Below are positions 1-8,399 of a DNA stretch of 64,000 nucleotides, piece after piece. Positions within the stretch are counted from its first letter, which is position 1, and every line of letters starts with the position of its first letter. The notes under the pieces are model-generated. The model was not told the DNA's origin. It searched no databases and saw nothing but the letters and a program-made list of their open reading frames with translations. A program made the translations under genes and the position numbers. The stretch is from Lentzea flava (GTDB taxonomy: Bacteria > Actinomycetota > Actinomycetes > Mycobacteriales > Pseudonocardiaceae), in contig NZ_BMRE01000003.1 in assembly GCF_014648475.1 (NCBI RefSeq), positions 248,001 through 312,000 on the forward strand, given 5' to 3'.

Positions 1-689
1 TCGATCAGTTCGGCCAGGGCGTCGCCCTGGCGTTCGTCGAGCGAGCGCGGGTCGGGGCCTTCGTCGGTGGTCGGGCGGGGCTTGGCCAGCGGGTCGAGCA
101 GGGTCGCGAACTTGGCGCCGGTGATCGCGTCCAGGGTTGCCGCGAGCTTCCAGTCCCCGGCCTTGTTCTGGCGCAGCGTGAGCCGGTTGCCCGGCGGGGC
201 GGGTTCGGGGTCGCGGGGTTCGGGGTCGTTCTGGTAGAGGCCGTAGGCCAGGTCTTTGCCGAACGTGCGCACCGCGGCGGGCTCGTGGTCGCGGGCGCAG
301 TCCACGACCAGGTTCTCGACCTCGGCGGGCAGGTTCTTCATCGCCTCCGCGACCGCGACGACGTGGTCGAGCGACAGCGCGCCCTCGGCCGCCGCCGCGG
401 CGGTCACCGGAAGGGCGGGGGCGAGTTCGCTGCCGGTCGGAGTGATCTCACTGCTGAGCAGGACGGCCTGATCCACCCAGCGCTTGGCGGTCGCCGGGTC
501 CCAGCGGAGGGCGTGCCGCAGCACCTGCGGCAGAGTTTTGTACCCCAGCTCCGCGGCGGCTCCGCGCCGATTCAACTCGGCGATGTCCTGCATCACCGCA
601 TATTCGCGGGCCCGGATTTCCGTCACCTTGCCGACGATGCTGCGCAGCAGCTCGTCAGTAGGGAGGAGGGAAAGCCCGGGGTCGCTCAC
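1..689 (-). CDS. DUF222 / 13E12-repeat family protein, 5' part only
   Basis: This frame has no stop from a GTG at 687-689 down to base 1, so the gene continues past the left edge; about 229 residues are visible. The translation begins VSDPGLSLLPTDELL and continues with an Arg- and Glu-rich helical region followed by a stretch ending near LDERQGDALAELI. This pattern, with conserved segments such as LRHALRWDPATAKRW and LSLDHVVAVAEAM, is the DUF222 domain found in actinobacterial 13E12 repeat proteins. These usually end in an HNH endonuclease domain, which would lie outside the window. The function of the family is poorly known and the genes often occur in many copies per genome. It is transcribed divergently from the formate dehydrogenase operon. 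Confidence 0.75.
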   Translation of the reverse strand, partial: MSDPGLSLLPTDELLRSIVGKVTEIRAREYAVMQDIAELNRRGAAAELGYKTLPQVLRHALRWDPATAKRWVDQAVLLSSEITPTGSELAPALPVTAAAAAEGALSLDHVVAVAEAMKNLPAEVENLVVDCARDHEPAAVRTFGKDLAYGLYQNDPEPRDPEPAPPGNRLTLRQNKAGDWKLAATLDAITGAKFATLLDPLAKPRPTTDEGPDPRSLDERQGDALAELI

Positions 690-992
690 GTGTTCGACTC
701 TACCGCAAGATCACGAGAATATTACGGTCGAAAATGAACACTATCGAGTGAAGTGGCAATTTCCGGAAGCGGCGATGAAATGTCCTCGCTCGGTAAAACA
801 CCCACGCAACGGCCGAAGCGAGGTGGCGTCACGCAAGCTAAGACCCCTCTGTCGGCCCGCTACGACCCGGCCACCGCGACCCGGCCCGCTGCGAGCCGAC
901 CCGCGCGCGGCCCGCGTCCCAGCCGCCAAACCGCAACAGGGGCTAGCGCATACCGAAGATTGCATACAGTATGGAGGGCAGGAGGTGTCGTG
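690..992. other. Divergent intergenic region, DUF222 gene / formate dehydrogenase operon
   Basis: About 300 bases separate the two divergent starts. The stretch around 700-780 is clearly richer in A and T than its surroundings and probably holds promoters for one or both sides, but no confident -35/-10 pair could be assigned. The right end holds a palindrome at 963-973 and the ribosome-binding site GGAGGT for the next gene. An in-frame ATG at 753 would extend the formate dehydrogenase by 80 residues, but that part reads as low-complexity Arg/Pro/Ala sequence with no family similarity, so it is treated as non-coding. Confidence 0.5.
963..973. promoter_or_regulatory. Palindrome CATACAGTATG, possible operator of the formate dehydrogenase operon
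   Basis: CATAC-A-GTATG is a perfect 11-base inverted repeat, flanked by ATTG on the left and GAGG on the right. It ends 8 bases before the ribosome-binding site of the catalytic subunit gene. Short palindromes of this shape are typical of GntR-family operators. No GntR gene is in the window, so the regulator is unknown. Confidence 0.4.
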
Positions 993-2918
993 ATGAGCAG
1001 GCGGAAGAAGACCGAGCCGTACGTGCGGCTCACCCAGCCGCTGGTGCGCGACGCAGGCATCCTGCGCCCTGCCACCTGGGACGAAGCGCTGGACCGCGCG
1101 GCCGAGGGGTTTCGCAGGAACGTGGCCAGGCACGGGCCGGACGCGTTCGGGATGTTCTCCTGTGCCAGGGCCACCAACGAGATGAACTACATGGCGCAGA
1201 AGTTCACGCGGGCGGTCATCGGCACGAACAACGTCGACTCGTGCAACCGCACGTGTCACGCGCCCAGTGTGGCGGGGCTGGCCAAGGTCTTCGGCAGTGG
1301 TGGTGGGACATCGTCCTACCAGGAGATCGAGGACGCCGACCTCATCATCCTGTGGGGGTCCAACGCGCGCGAGGCGCACCCGATTTTCTTCCAGCACGTG
1401 CTGAAGGCGGTCAACAAGGGCGCGAAGCTGTACGTGGTCGACCCGCGGCTGACGAGCACCGGGAAGTGGGCGCACAGGTGGTTGCGGCTCAACGTCGGCA
1501 CCGACATCCCGCTGGCCCACGCCATCGCGCGGGAGATCATCGCGTCGAACCTGGCGAACCTGAGTTTCATCGAGCGTGCGACCGAAGGGTTCGAGGAGTT
1601 CGTCAAGGCGGTCGAGCCGTGGACGCTGCCCGTCGCCGAGCTGGAGACCGGCGTGCCAGCTGAGCTCATCCGCGAGCTCGCACATGCTTACGCCAAGGCC
1701 GATCGCGGGCAGCTCAGCTGGACCCTCGGGATCACCGAGCACCACAACGGCACGGACAACGTGCTCAGCCTCATCAACCTGGCGCTGCTCACCGGGCACG
1801 TCGGGCGGTACGGGGCCGGGCTGAACCCGTTGCGCGGGCAGAACAACGTCCAGGGCGGCGGTGACATGGGGGCCATTCCTGACCGCCTGCCCGGCTTCCA
1901 GGACATCACGGATCCGGACGTCACGGCCAGGTTCAACGCCGCCTGGGGTGCGAGCATCCAGCCGAAGAAGGGCTGGAACCTCACCCAGATGCTCGAGGCG
2001 ATGGAGCGCGGTGACATGACCACCGTCTACATCATCGGCGAGAACCCGGTGCAGTCCGAGGCCGACTGCGAACACACCATCAAGCGACTGTCCAACTTGG
2101 ACCACATCGTCGTGCAGGACATCTTCCTCACCAAGACCGCCAAGATGGCACACGTCGTGCTGCCGGCCGCGGCCGCGTGGTGCGAGACCGACGGCACGTT
2201 CACGAACAGCGAGCGCCGCGTTCAGCGGGTGCGCAAAGCGCTCGACCCTCCTGAGGGTGCGCGGGACGACATCGAGATCATGAGCGAGATCGCGAAGCGG
2301 CTCGGTGCGAACTGGCAGCACATGACCGGTGAAGAGGTCTGGGACGAGCTGCGCGGCCTGTCGCCGTTGCACACCGGCATGAGCTACCAAAGGCTCGAAG
2401 CGCTCGGTGGCATCCAGTGGCCGTGTCCCAGCGAGGACAGCCTCGAACCCAGCTATCTGCACGCGCGGCTGTGGGAGTCCGACCCGGTGAAGCGCGGCAG
2501 GCCGGCGCCGTTCTCTCCGGTGCTGCACAGCCCGCCGGTCGACGAGCTGACCGAGGAGTTCCCGTTCCGGCTCACCACCGGGCGCCGGCTCGACTCCTAC
2601 AACACCGGCGTGCAGTCGCACGGGTTCGAGTCGCCGTTGCGCAAGGGGGAGACGCTCGACCTGTCACCGCAGGACGCGGCGAAGCTCGGCGTCGAGGACG
2701 GCGAGGAAGTGCGGATCACGTCCAGGCGCGGGCAGATCCAGGCTCCGGTGCGGATCGACGACGGGCTCACGCCCGGCCTGGTGTTCATGACGTTCCACTT
2801 CCCGGACGAGATCGACGTCAACATCATCACGATCGAGGCGACCTGTCCGATCGCGGGAACGGCCGAGTACAAGGCAGCGGCGATCCGCATCGACAAGCTC
2901 CCGGTGAAGGTGGGCTGA
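993..2918 (+). CDS. Molybdenum formate dehydrogenase, catalytic (molybdopterin) subunit lacking the N-terminal Fe-S domain
   Basis: A 641-residue molybdopterin oxidoreductase that would oxidise formate to CO2 in the cytoplasm. The start at ATG 993 is chosen for the GGAGGT at 981-986. The active-site segment reads DSCNRTCHAPSVAGL, with Cys88 where E. coli FdhF has selenocysteine, followed by the conserved His89. The second conserved element LRGQNNVQGGGDMG contains Arg281, equivalent to the formate-binding Arg333 of FdhF. The C-terminal third has the dinucleotide-binding domain (FRLTTGRRLDSYNTG). The usual N-terminal 4Fe-4S domain (CxxCxxxC..CIKGRFG) is missing and lies instead at the end of the third gene of the operon. 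The stop abuts the GTG of the next gene. Confidence 0.9.
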   Translation: MSRRKKTEPYVRLTQPLVRDAGILRPATWDEALDRAAEGFRRNVARHGPDAFGMFSCARATNEMNYMAQKFTRAVIGTNNVDSCNRTCHAPSVAGLAKVFGSGGGTSSYQEIEDADLIILWGSNAREAHPIFFQHVLKAVNKGAKLYVVDPRLTSTGKWAHRWLRLNVGTDIPLAHAIAREIIASNLANLSFIERATEGFEEFVKAVEPWTLPVAELETGVPAELIRELAHAYAKADRGQLSWTLGITEHHNGTDNVLSLINLALLTGHVGRYGAGLNPLRGQNNVQGGGDMGAIPDRLPGFQDITDPDVTARFNAAWGASIQPKKGWNLTQMLEAMERGDMTTVYIIGENPVQSEADCEHTIKRLSNLDHIVVQDIFLTKTAKMAHVVLPAAAAWCETDGTFTNSERRVQRVRKALDPPEGARDDIEIMSEIAKRLGANWQHMTGEEVWDELRGLSPLHTGMSYQRLEALGGIQWPCPSEDSLEPSYLHARLWESDPVKRGRPAPFSPVLHSPPVDELTEEFPFRLTTGRRLDSYNTGVQSHGFESPLRKGETLDLSPQDAAKLGVEDGEEVRITSRRGQIQAPVRIDDGLTPGLVFMTFHFPDEIDVNIITIEATCPIAGTAEYKAAAIRIDKLPVKVG

Positions 2919-4688
2919 GTGGACCTCAAACTGCTCGACGCCGAGCCCACCGAGGCCGAGCGCGTCGTCGTCGACCTGTTCACCGGAATGGGGAGGGACC
3001 AGCTGCTGCCCGCACTGCACGCCGTCAACGACAGGGTCGGCTGGATCAGCCAGGGCGCGCTGAACCACATCTGCCGCGTGCTGCACGTCCCGCCGGCCGA
3101 GGCGTACGGCGTGGCGAGCTTCTACTCGCTGTTCTCGCTCACCGAACGGCCCGCGAAGGTCGTGCACGTCTGCGTCGACCTCGCGTGCCAGGTCAACGGC
3201 GCGAAAGCGGTGTGCGACAGGCTGACCGACGAACTCGGGCCGGCGGGGGCGGGGAGCGGATGGCTGCGCAGCCCCTGTCTCGGGGTGTGCGAGAAGGCTC
3301 CGGCAGCGCTCGCGTTCGAGGCGGGAGAGGTGGCGAAGGAGCAGCTCCTCGCGCCCACTCACGCCGGTGAGGTGATCGCGGTGGCGGCCGCCGGTCCCTC
3401 CCGTGTGGACGGTGAGCGCGCGGAGGTGCCGCAGGCCGGTGCGCCCGGCCTGCGGCTGCTCAAGCGGGTCGGGGTGGTGGATCCGGAGAGCCTGGACGAC
3501 TATCGGGCGACGGGCGGCTACCAGGCGTTGCGCACCGCGCTGCTGCTCGGACCGGCCGGGGTGATCCGCGAGGTGAGCGACGCGAAGCTGATGGGGCGTG
3601 GCGGCGCGGCGTTCCCGACGGGACGCAAGTGGGACGCCACCGCCCGCCAGCCTGTGCGGCCGCATTATCTGGTGTGCAACGCGGACGAGAGCGAGCCCGG
3701 CACGTTCAAGGACCGGCTGCTCATGGAGGGCGACCCGTTCGCGGTGATCGAGTCGATGACGATCGCCGGGTTCGCGGCCGGGTGCTCGAAGGGCTACCTG
3801 TACCTGCGCGGCGAGTACCCGCGGGCGCTGCACCTGCTGCGCAACGCGATCTCGAAGGCGCGCGAGCGGGGTTTCCTCGGCACGAACGTCATGGGCCACG
3901 AGGGTTTCTCGTTCGACATCGAGATCCGCCGCGGCGCCGGTGCCTACATCTGCGGCGAGGAGACCGCGATCTTCAACTCCATCGAGGGCTTCCGCGGCGA
4001 GCCGCGGTCGAAGCCGCCGTTCCCGGTGGAGCAGGGGCTGTTCGGCAAGCCGACCGTGGTCAACAACGTGGAGACGCTGGTCAACGTCCCGGTGATCCTC
4101 ACGGAGGGGTGCGAGGCCTACACGCGCATCGGCACCGAGGGTTCCACGGGGCCGAAGCTCTTCTGCCTGTCGGGGAACGTGAGTCGTCCGGGCGTGTACG
4201 AGGTGCCGTTCGGCACCACGCTCTCCGAACTCCTCGATCTGGCGGGTGGCGTGCCGCCAGGCCGGGAGCTGCGAGCGGTACTGCTCGGCGGGGCGGCAGG
4301 CGGGTTCGTCCGCCCGGACGAGCTCGACCTGCCGCTCACCCTGGAGGACGCGCGCGCCGCCGGCACCACGCTCGGCTCCGGTGTCGTGCTGGTGCTGGAC
4401 GACACCGCCGACCTGGGCAGCTTCCTGTTGCGCATCGCCGCGTTCTTCCGCGACGAGTCGTGCGGGCAGTGCGTGCCGTGCCGGATCGGGACCGTGCGGC
4501 AGGAAGAAGCGTTGCACCGGCTCGTCGGCAAACGTCCGCTGAGCACCAGCGCGGCTGATCTCCAACTGCTGCGGGAAGTCGGGCAGGTCATGCGCGACTC
4601 CTCGATCTGCGGCTTGGGTCAAACCGCTTGGAACGCCATCGAATCAGCGCTCGACAGGCTCGGTTACGCCGAGGAGGCGACGAAATGA
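2919..4688 (+). CDS. NADH-binding beta subunit of formate dehydrogenase, NuoE-NuoF fusion
   Basis: A 589-residue protein that passes electrons from the formate dehydrogenase to NAD+. Residues 1-150 are a thioredoxin-fold 2Fe-2S domain like NuoE/FdsG, with ligands Cys85, Cys90, Cys120 and Cys124 (VCVDLAC and CLGVC). From about residue 180 it is NuoF/FdsB-like: GRGGAAFPTGRKWDA for NADH, CNADESEPGTFKDR for FMN, GAGAYICGEETA, then SCGQCVPCRIGT and SICGLGQTA supplying a 4Fe-4S cluster. In complex I and in FdsGBA enzymes these are two polypeptides; here they are fused. The GTG start is directly next to the previous stop, and the TGA overlaps the next start in ATGA, so translation is coupled. Confidence 0.92.
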   Translation: MDLKLLDAEPTEAERVVVDLFTGMGRDQLLPALHAVNDRVGWISQGALNHICRVLHVPPAEAYGVASFYSLFSLTERPAKVVHVCVDLACQVNGAKAVCDRLTDELGPAGAGSGWLRSPCLGVCEKAPAALAFEAGEVAKEQLLAPTHAGEVIAVAAAGPSRVDGERAEVPQAGAPGLRLLKRVGVVDPESLDDYRATGGYQALRTALLLGPAGVIREVSDAKLMGRGGAAFPTGRKWDATARQPVRPHYLVCNADESEPGTFKDRLLMEGDPFAVIESMTIAGFAAGCSKGYLYLRGEYPRALHLLRNAISKARERGFLGTNVMGHEGFSFDIEIRRGAGAYICGEETAIFNSIEGFRGEPRSKPPFPVEQGLFGKPTVVNNVETLVNVPVILTEGCEAYTRIGTEGSTGPKLFCLSGNVSRPGVYEVPFGTTLSELLDLAGGVPPGRELRAVLLGGAAGGFVRPDELDLPLTLEDARAAGTTLGSGVVLVLDDTADLGSFLLRIAAFFRDESCGQCVPCRIGTVRQEEALHRLVGKRPLSTSAADLQLLREVGQVMRDSSICGLGQTAWNAIESALDRLGYAEEATK

Positions 4689-5542
4689 CGATCGTCGAAA
4701 TCGGACTTCCGAAGCGTCTGGTCGAGTTCACGCTGGACGGCGAAAGTGTGCGGGTGCCGGAGGGCGCGACGATCCTGGACGCGTGCACGGCGGTGGGCAA
4801 GTCGATCCCGACGCTGTGCTACGGCGACACGTTGAAGCCCGCCAACGCCTGTCGCGTCTGCATGGTCGAGGTCGAGGGCTCACGCACGCTGGTGCCGTCG
4901 TGCTCGCGCAAGGTCGAGCCGGGCATGGTCGTGCGCACCGACTCCGAGCGCACGCAACACAGCCGCAAGCTGGTGCTGGAACTGCTGGGGTCCGCAACCG
5001 ACCTGTCCACCACGCCGCACGTGGACGAGTGGATGTCCGCGTGCGGCGCCGACCCCTCCCGGTTCGGTCCCGATGCCGAAACGAAGCTCCAACCGACCAC
5101 AGTGGACAATCCGCTCTACGTCCGCGACTACGGCAAGTGCATCATGTGCTACAAGTGCGTCGACGCGTGCGGCGACCAGTGGCAGAACAGCTTCGCCATC
5201 TCCGTGGCCGGGCGCGGGTTCGACGCCCACATCTCCACGGAGTTCGCCACGCCGTTGCCCGACAGCGCTTGCGTCTACTGCGGCAACTGCATCGAGGTCT
5301 GCCCGACCGGGGCGCTGAGCTTCAAGCGCGAGCACGACAAGCGCGAGGACGGCACCTGGGACGAGTCGAAGCAGACCCGGACCACGACCGTGTGCACGTT
5401 CTGCGGTGTCGGGTGCAACCTCACCCTGCACGTGCAGGACAACGAGATCGTGAAGGTGACGTCACCGCACGACAGCACCGTCACGCACGGAAACCTGTGC
5501 ATCAAGGGCCGGTTCGGCTGGCAGCACGTGCAAAACCGCTGA
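4685..5542 (+). CDS. Iron-sulfur subunit: 2Fe-2S, two 4Fe-4S and the detached Mo-enzyme Fe-S domain
   Basis: A 285-residue electron wire. Residues 1-80 are a plant-type 2Fe-2S domain (Cys45, 56, 59, 73). Residues 145-210 hold two 4Fe-4S clusters (Cys152, 155, 158, 162 and Cys196, 199, 202, 206, the latter in CVYCGNCIEVCPTGA). Residues 231-285 read CTFCGVGCNLTL..CIKGRFGW (Cys237, 240, 244, 272), which is the first domain of FDH alpha subunits. This protein is therefore the N-terminal third of an FdsA-type alpha subunit made as a separate chain, and its gene lies downstream of the catalytic gene. The start at ATG 4685 overlaps the previous stop; an upstream in-frame ATG at 4628 lies inside the preceding gene and is unlikely. 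Confidence 0.9.
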   Translation: MTIVEIGLPKRLVEFTLDGESVRVPEGATILDACTAVGKSIPTLCYGDTLKPANACRVCMVEVEGSRTLVPSCSRKVEPGMVVRTDSERTQHSRKLVLELLGSATDLSTTPHVDEWMSACGADPSRFGPDAETKLQPTTVDNPLYVRDYGKCIMCYKCVDACGDQWQNSFAISVAGRGFDAHISTEFATPLPDSACVYCGNCIEVCPTGALSFKREHDKREDGTWDESKQTRTTTVCTFCGVGCNLTLHVQDNEIVKVTSPHDSTVTHGNLCIKGRFGWQHVQNR

Positions 5543-5565
5543 TCCTTCTGCAGGGAGGGCGCCCG

Positions 5566-7107
5566 ATGTCGTTGATCCTCAAGCCTGGCACCTCGTGGGA
5601 CGAGGTCTACTCGCAGTGCGTGCGGCTCGCACCCGAAGCGTTCCACGACGATCGGCTGCTCAACCACTTCGGCGGCGGGTGGAGCCGGTCCGGTGAACCG
5701 ATGCCCGCCACCAGCCCCGTCGACGGCTCCACCATCGCGGGCCCGCCGTTCCTCGACTTCGACGTCGCGGGCCGCGCCGTGGTCGCCGCCGTCGACCAGC
5801 ACATCGAGTGGCGCAACGTGCCGCTCGCCGAACGCAAGACGCGGGTGTCGGCAGCCCTGGACGCGCTGACCCAGCACCGCGACCTGCTGTCGTTGCTGCT
5901 GGTGTGGGAGATCGGCAAGCCGTGGCGGCTCGCGACGGCCGATGTCGACCGTTGCATCGAGGGCGTGCGCTGGTACGTCGAGGAAATCGACGGGATGCTC
6001 CACGGCCGGGAGCCGCTCTCCGGCCCGGTCAGCAACATCGCCTCGTGGAACTACCCGATGAGCGTGCTGATGCACGCGATGCTGGTGCAGGCGTTGGCGG
6101 GCAACGCGGTCATCGCCAAGGCACCGACCGACGGCGGCGTCAGCTGCCTGACGCTGGCGACCGCGCTGGCCGTTCGGTCCGGTCTGCCGTTGACGCTGGT
6201 GAGCGGCAGCGGGGCCGAGCTGGCGCCGGTGCTGGTCGGCTCGTCGTTCCTCGGCTGTGTGTCCTTCGTGGGCGGCCGGGACGTCGGCAGTGCCATCGCG
6301 GCCAGGCTGGTCGACTCGAACCGGCGGCACGTGCTGGAGCAGGAGGGCCTGAACTGCTGGGGCGTCTGGGAGTTCGACTCCTGGGACCTGCTCGGCACCC
6401 AGATCCGCAAGGCCTTCGACTACGGCAAGCAACGTTGCACCGCCTACCCGCGCTACGTCGTGCAGCGGTCGTTGTTCGACAAGTTCCTGTCCGTGTACCT
6501 GCCCGCGGTTCGCGAGGTCACGTTCGGACACCCGCTCGCCGTCTCTTCGCCCGGCGACGAGCTGCCGGCGCTGGACTTCGGGCCGCTGATCAACGACGCG
6601 AAGGCCAAGGAACTCGGAGACGTGGTGGACGAGGCGATCCGCGCCGGTGGCGTGCCGCTGTACCGGGGATCGCTGGACGAGGGTCGGTTTCTGCCCGGCC
6701 AGCACACCTCGGCCTACCTGGCGCCGGTCGCGATCCTGGACCCGCCGCGGTCGTCCGTGCTGCACCACGCGGAACCGTTCGGGCCGGTCGACACGATCGT
6801 CCTGGTCGACACCGAAGCCGAGCTGCTGGCCGCGATGAACGCGTCCAACGGTGCCCTGGTCGCGTCTCTGGCCTGCGACGACGAGGCCACGGCCCGCCGG
6901 CTGAGCGCGGACGTCCAGGCGTTCAAGGTCGGCATCAACAAGCCGCGGTCCCGCGGTGACCGCGACGAGGTGTTCGGCGGGCGCGGGGCCTCGTGGCGCG
7001 GCGCGTTCGTGGGCGGTGAGTTGCTGGTCCACGCCGTGACGGAAGGACCTCCCGGCGAACGGCCGTACGGCAACTTCCCCTCCTACTCGCTCTACCCGCC
7101 GACGTGA
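5566..7107 (+). CDS. Aldehyde dehydrogenase family protein with atypical Glu motif
   Basis: A 513-residue NAD(P)-dependent aldehyde dehydrogenase. The start at ATG 5566 has CAGGGAGGG at 5551-5559; the 23-base gap to the iron-sulfur gene suggests one transcript. Visible features: SNIASWNYPMSVLM with Asn162, the oxyanion residue; the cofactor region VSGSGAELAPVLVG; the general-base Glu258 in VLEQEGLN, where most family members read ELGGK; and the nucleophile Cys291 in GKQRCTAYPR, 33 residues later as expected. The catalytic residues are intact but the surrounding glycine motif is not, so the protein belongs to a divergent branch. Position next to an NAD-linked formate dehydrogenase suggests an aldehyde that ends as formate or shares the NADH pool; the substrate is unknown. 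Confidence 0.82.
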   Translation: MSLILKPGTSWDEVYSQCVRLAPEAFHDDRLLNHFGGGWSRSGEPMPATSPVDGSTIAGPPFLDFDVAGRAVVAAVDQHIEWRNVPLAERKTRVSAALDALTQHRDLLSLLLVWEIGKPWRLATADVDRCIEGVRWYVEEIDGMLHGREPLSGPVSNIASWNYPMSVLMHAMLVQALAGNAVIAKAPTDGGVSCLTLATALAVRSGLPLTLVSGSGAELAPVLVGSSFLGCVSFVGGRDVGSAIAARLVDSNRRHVLEQEGLNCWGVWEFDSWDLLGTQIRKAFDYGKQRCTAYPRYVVQRSLFDKFLSVYLPAVREVTFGHPLAVSSPGDELPALDFGPLINDAKAKELGDVVDEAIRAGGVPLYRGSLDEGRFLPGQHTSAYLAPVAILDPPRSSVLHHAEPFGPVDTIVLVDTEAELLAAMNASNGALVASLACDDEATARRLSADVQAFKVGINKPRSRGDRDEVFGGRGASWRGAFVGGELLVHAVTEGPPGERPYGNFPSYSLYPPT

Positions 7108-8105
7108 CGTACCGGGCGGACCTGCTCCGCATCGTGCAGAACGTGGTGGCGCCGAACGCCGCCGACATCGACCAGCACGCCAGATTCCCGCGCGCCGCCC
7201 TGAACGCCCTGGGCGCGTGCGGCCTGCTGGGCATGACGATCTCCCGTACGGCCGGCGGGGGCGGGCAGGACCTGAGATCGGCGGGGCGGGTGGTCGAACA
7301 GGTCGCTCGTGTCTGCGGCGCAACGGCTTCCGTGCTGCGCTCGCACTACGCCGCGGCCGCCGTGCTCGACCGCTCCGGCCCGCACCGGCTGCGCGCGGAG
7401 ATCGCGGCGGGACGGCACCTGTCGACGCTGGCGGCTTTCGGCTCGTCCGGCACGGTGTCGTCACACGGCGACGTGGTGCAGGTGCGGGCGCGCAAGAGTT
7501 GGGTGATCGCGGCAGGGGAGGCCGACAGCTACGTCTGGTCGTGCGGCTCACAGCTGTGGCTGGTACCGGCACAGGCACCGGGACTGCTGGTGCCAGCCGA
7601 CCACGCCGGGATGGGCCTGCGAGGCACCGTCGCCACCTGTGTGGAGGCCGATCCCGTGCGGGTGCCCGCCTCCAACCGGCTGTGGTCGGACGAGCCGGCG
7701 TTCCCGTGGTTCCTGGTGCTCGGGGCCGCCGTGTCGCTGGGACTGATGGAGGGAGCGCTGGCCGCCGCGCTGGGACATCTCGGCGGCGGTGATCCGCGCA
7801 CCAGGGCCGACCTGGTGCGGATGCGGCTGCGCACCGACTCGGTTCGCGTGCTGTACAACGACACCCTGTCCGCGGTGACGTGGCATCCGGAGCGGTCCGC
7901 CGACCGGGCCAGGCTGCTCGCGGTGACCGCCACCGAAGCCGCCGTCGCCGTGACGGACCTGGCCATGAAGGTGTGCGGGGACGCGGCGTTCCGCCGGGAT
8001 CTGGGCATCGAGCGCAGGTTTCGGGACGCGCGGGCCGCCGCGGCGATCGAGCCGACCGTGGCCTCCCTGGTGGATTCAGTGGAGATCCAAAGGTCGCTTG
8101 GCTAG
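7104..8105 (+). CDS. Acyl-CoA dehydrogenase-like flavoprotein
   Basis: A 333-residue protein whose GTG start overlaps the aldehyde dehydrogenase stop by four bases (GTGA). The N-terminal helical part (LGACGLLGMTISRTAGGGGQ) and the C-terminal segment MKVCGDAAFRRDLGIERRFRDARAAAA match the acyl-CoA dehydrogenase fold, in which the last segment is normally the CGG..IERxxRDAR motif. It is about 50 residues shorter than typical members, and no catalytic Glu is evident in the usual place near the C-terminus (IEPTVASL). That is more like the monooxygenase or desulfurisation branch (DszC type) than a true dehydrogenase. Its tight coupling to the aldehyde dehydrogenase implies a joint role, which the sequence does not specify. 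Confidence 0.75.
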   Translation: MTYRADLLRIVQNVVAPNAADIDQHARFPRAALNALGACGLLGMTISRTAGGGGQDLRSAGRVVEQVARVCGATASVLRSHYAAAAVLDRSGPHRLRAEIAAGRHLSTLAAFGSSGTVSSHGDVVQVRARKSWVIAAGEADSYVWSCGSQLWLVPAQAPGLLVPADHAGMGLRGTVATCVEADPVRVPASNRLWSDEPAFPWFLVLGAAVSLGLMEGALAAALGHLGGGDPRTRADLVRMRLRTDSVRVLYNDTLSAVTWHPERSADRARLLAVTATEAAVAVTDLAMKVCGDAAFRRDLGIERRFRDARAAAAIEPTVASLVDSVEIQRSLG

Positions 8106-8114
8106 GGTCGCGGC

Positions 8115-8399
8115 ATGTCGTACGGATCACCGCAGCAGGCACCTCCCAGGGGACCCCTGCTCGGTCTCCTCGCACTGGTCCTCGGGGCGTTCGCGGTCGT
8201 GGTCACGTTCCTCCCGGTCAACCTCGACCTCGCGCGTCCCTATGTCGCGTGGACGTTCGGGTTGCCAGGACTCGTGATCGCGGCCCTCGGCCTGCTCGGC
8301 CACCGCAAGGGCAAGCCGATGGCCGCGATCGGGGCGATGCTGTCCCTGCTGGCGTTGGTCATCGGGGCGATCGCGATGGCCAACGTCGTCATGCACTGA
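8115..8399 (+). CDS. Small membrane protein, three predicted helices
   Basis: A 94-residue protein of unknown function. After a short Pro/Gln-rich cytoplasmic tail (MSYGSPQQAPPRG) there are three hydrophobic segments at about residues 14-33, 42-60 and 69-92, joined by short loops, one with the basic HRKGKP. This resembles the DUF4190-like small membrane proteins common in actinomycetes. It lies 9 bases after the acyl-CoA-dehydrogenase-like gene with AGGG upstream and may be the last gene of that operon. Its end overlaps the end of the convergent regulator gene by 11 bases. Confidence 0.7.
   Translation: MSYGSPQQAPPRGPLLGLLALVLGAFAVVVTFLPVNLDLARPYVAWTFGLPGLVIAALGLLGHRKGKPMAAIGAMLSLLALVIGAIAMANVVMH

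Noticed and set aside
753..992. Extension of the formate dehydrogenase to an upstream ATG
   Set aside because: The extra 80 residues show no homology, and the ATG at 993 has a good ribosome-binding site and matches the family start.
741..2621. A 626-codon minus-strand frame across the formate dehydrogenase
   Set aside because: It is low-complexity Arg/His/Gln sequence with no family similarity, complementary to a gene with clear molybdopterin motifs.
8115..8399. Small membrane protein as a spurious frame
   Set aside because: Retained as a gene: three clean hydrophobic segments, a plausible AGGG site and a 9-base gap to the operon outweigh its small size.
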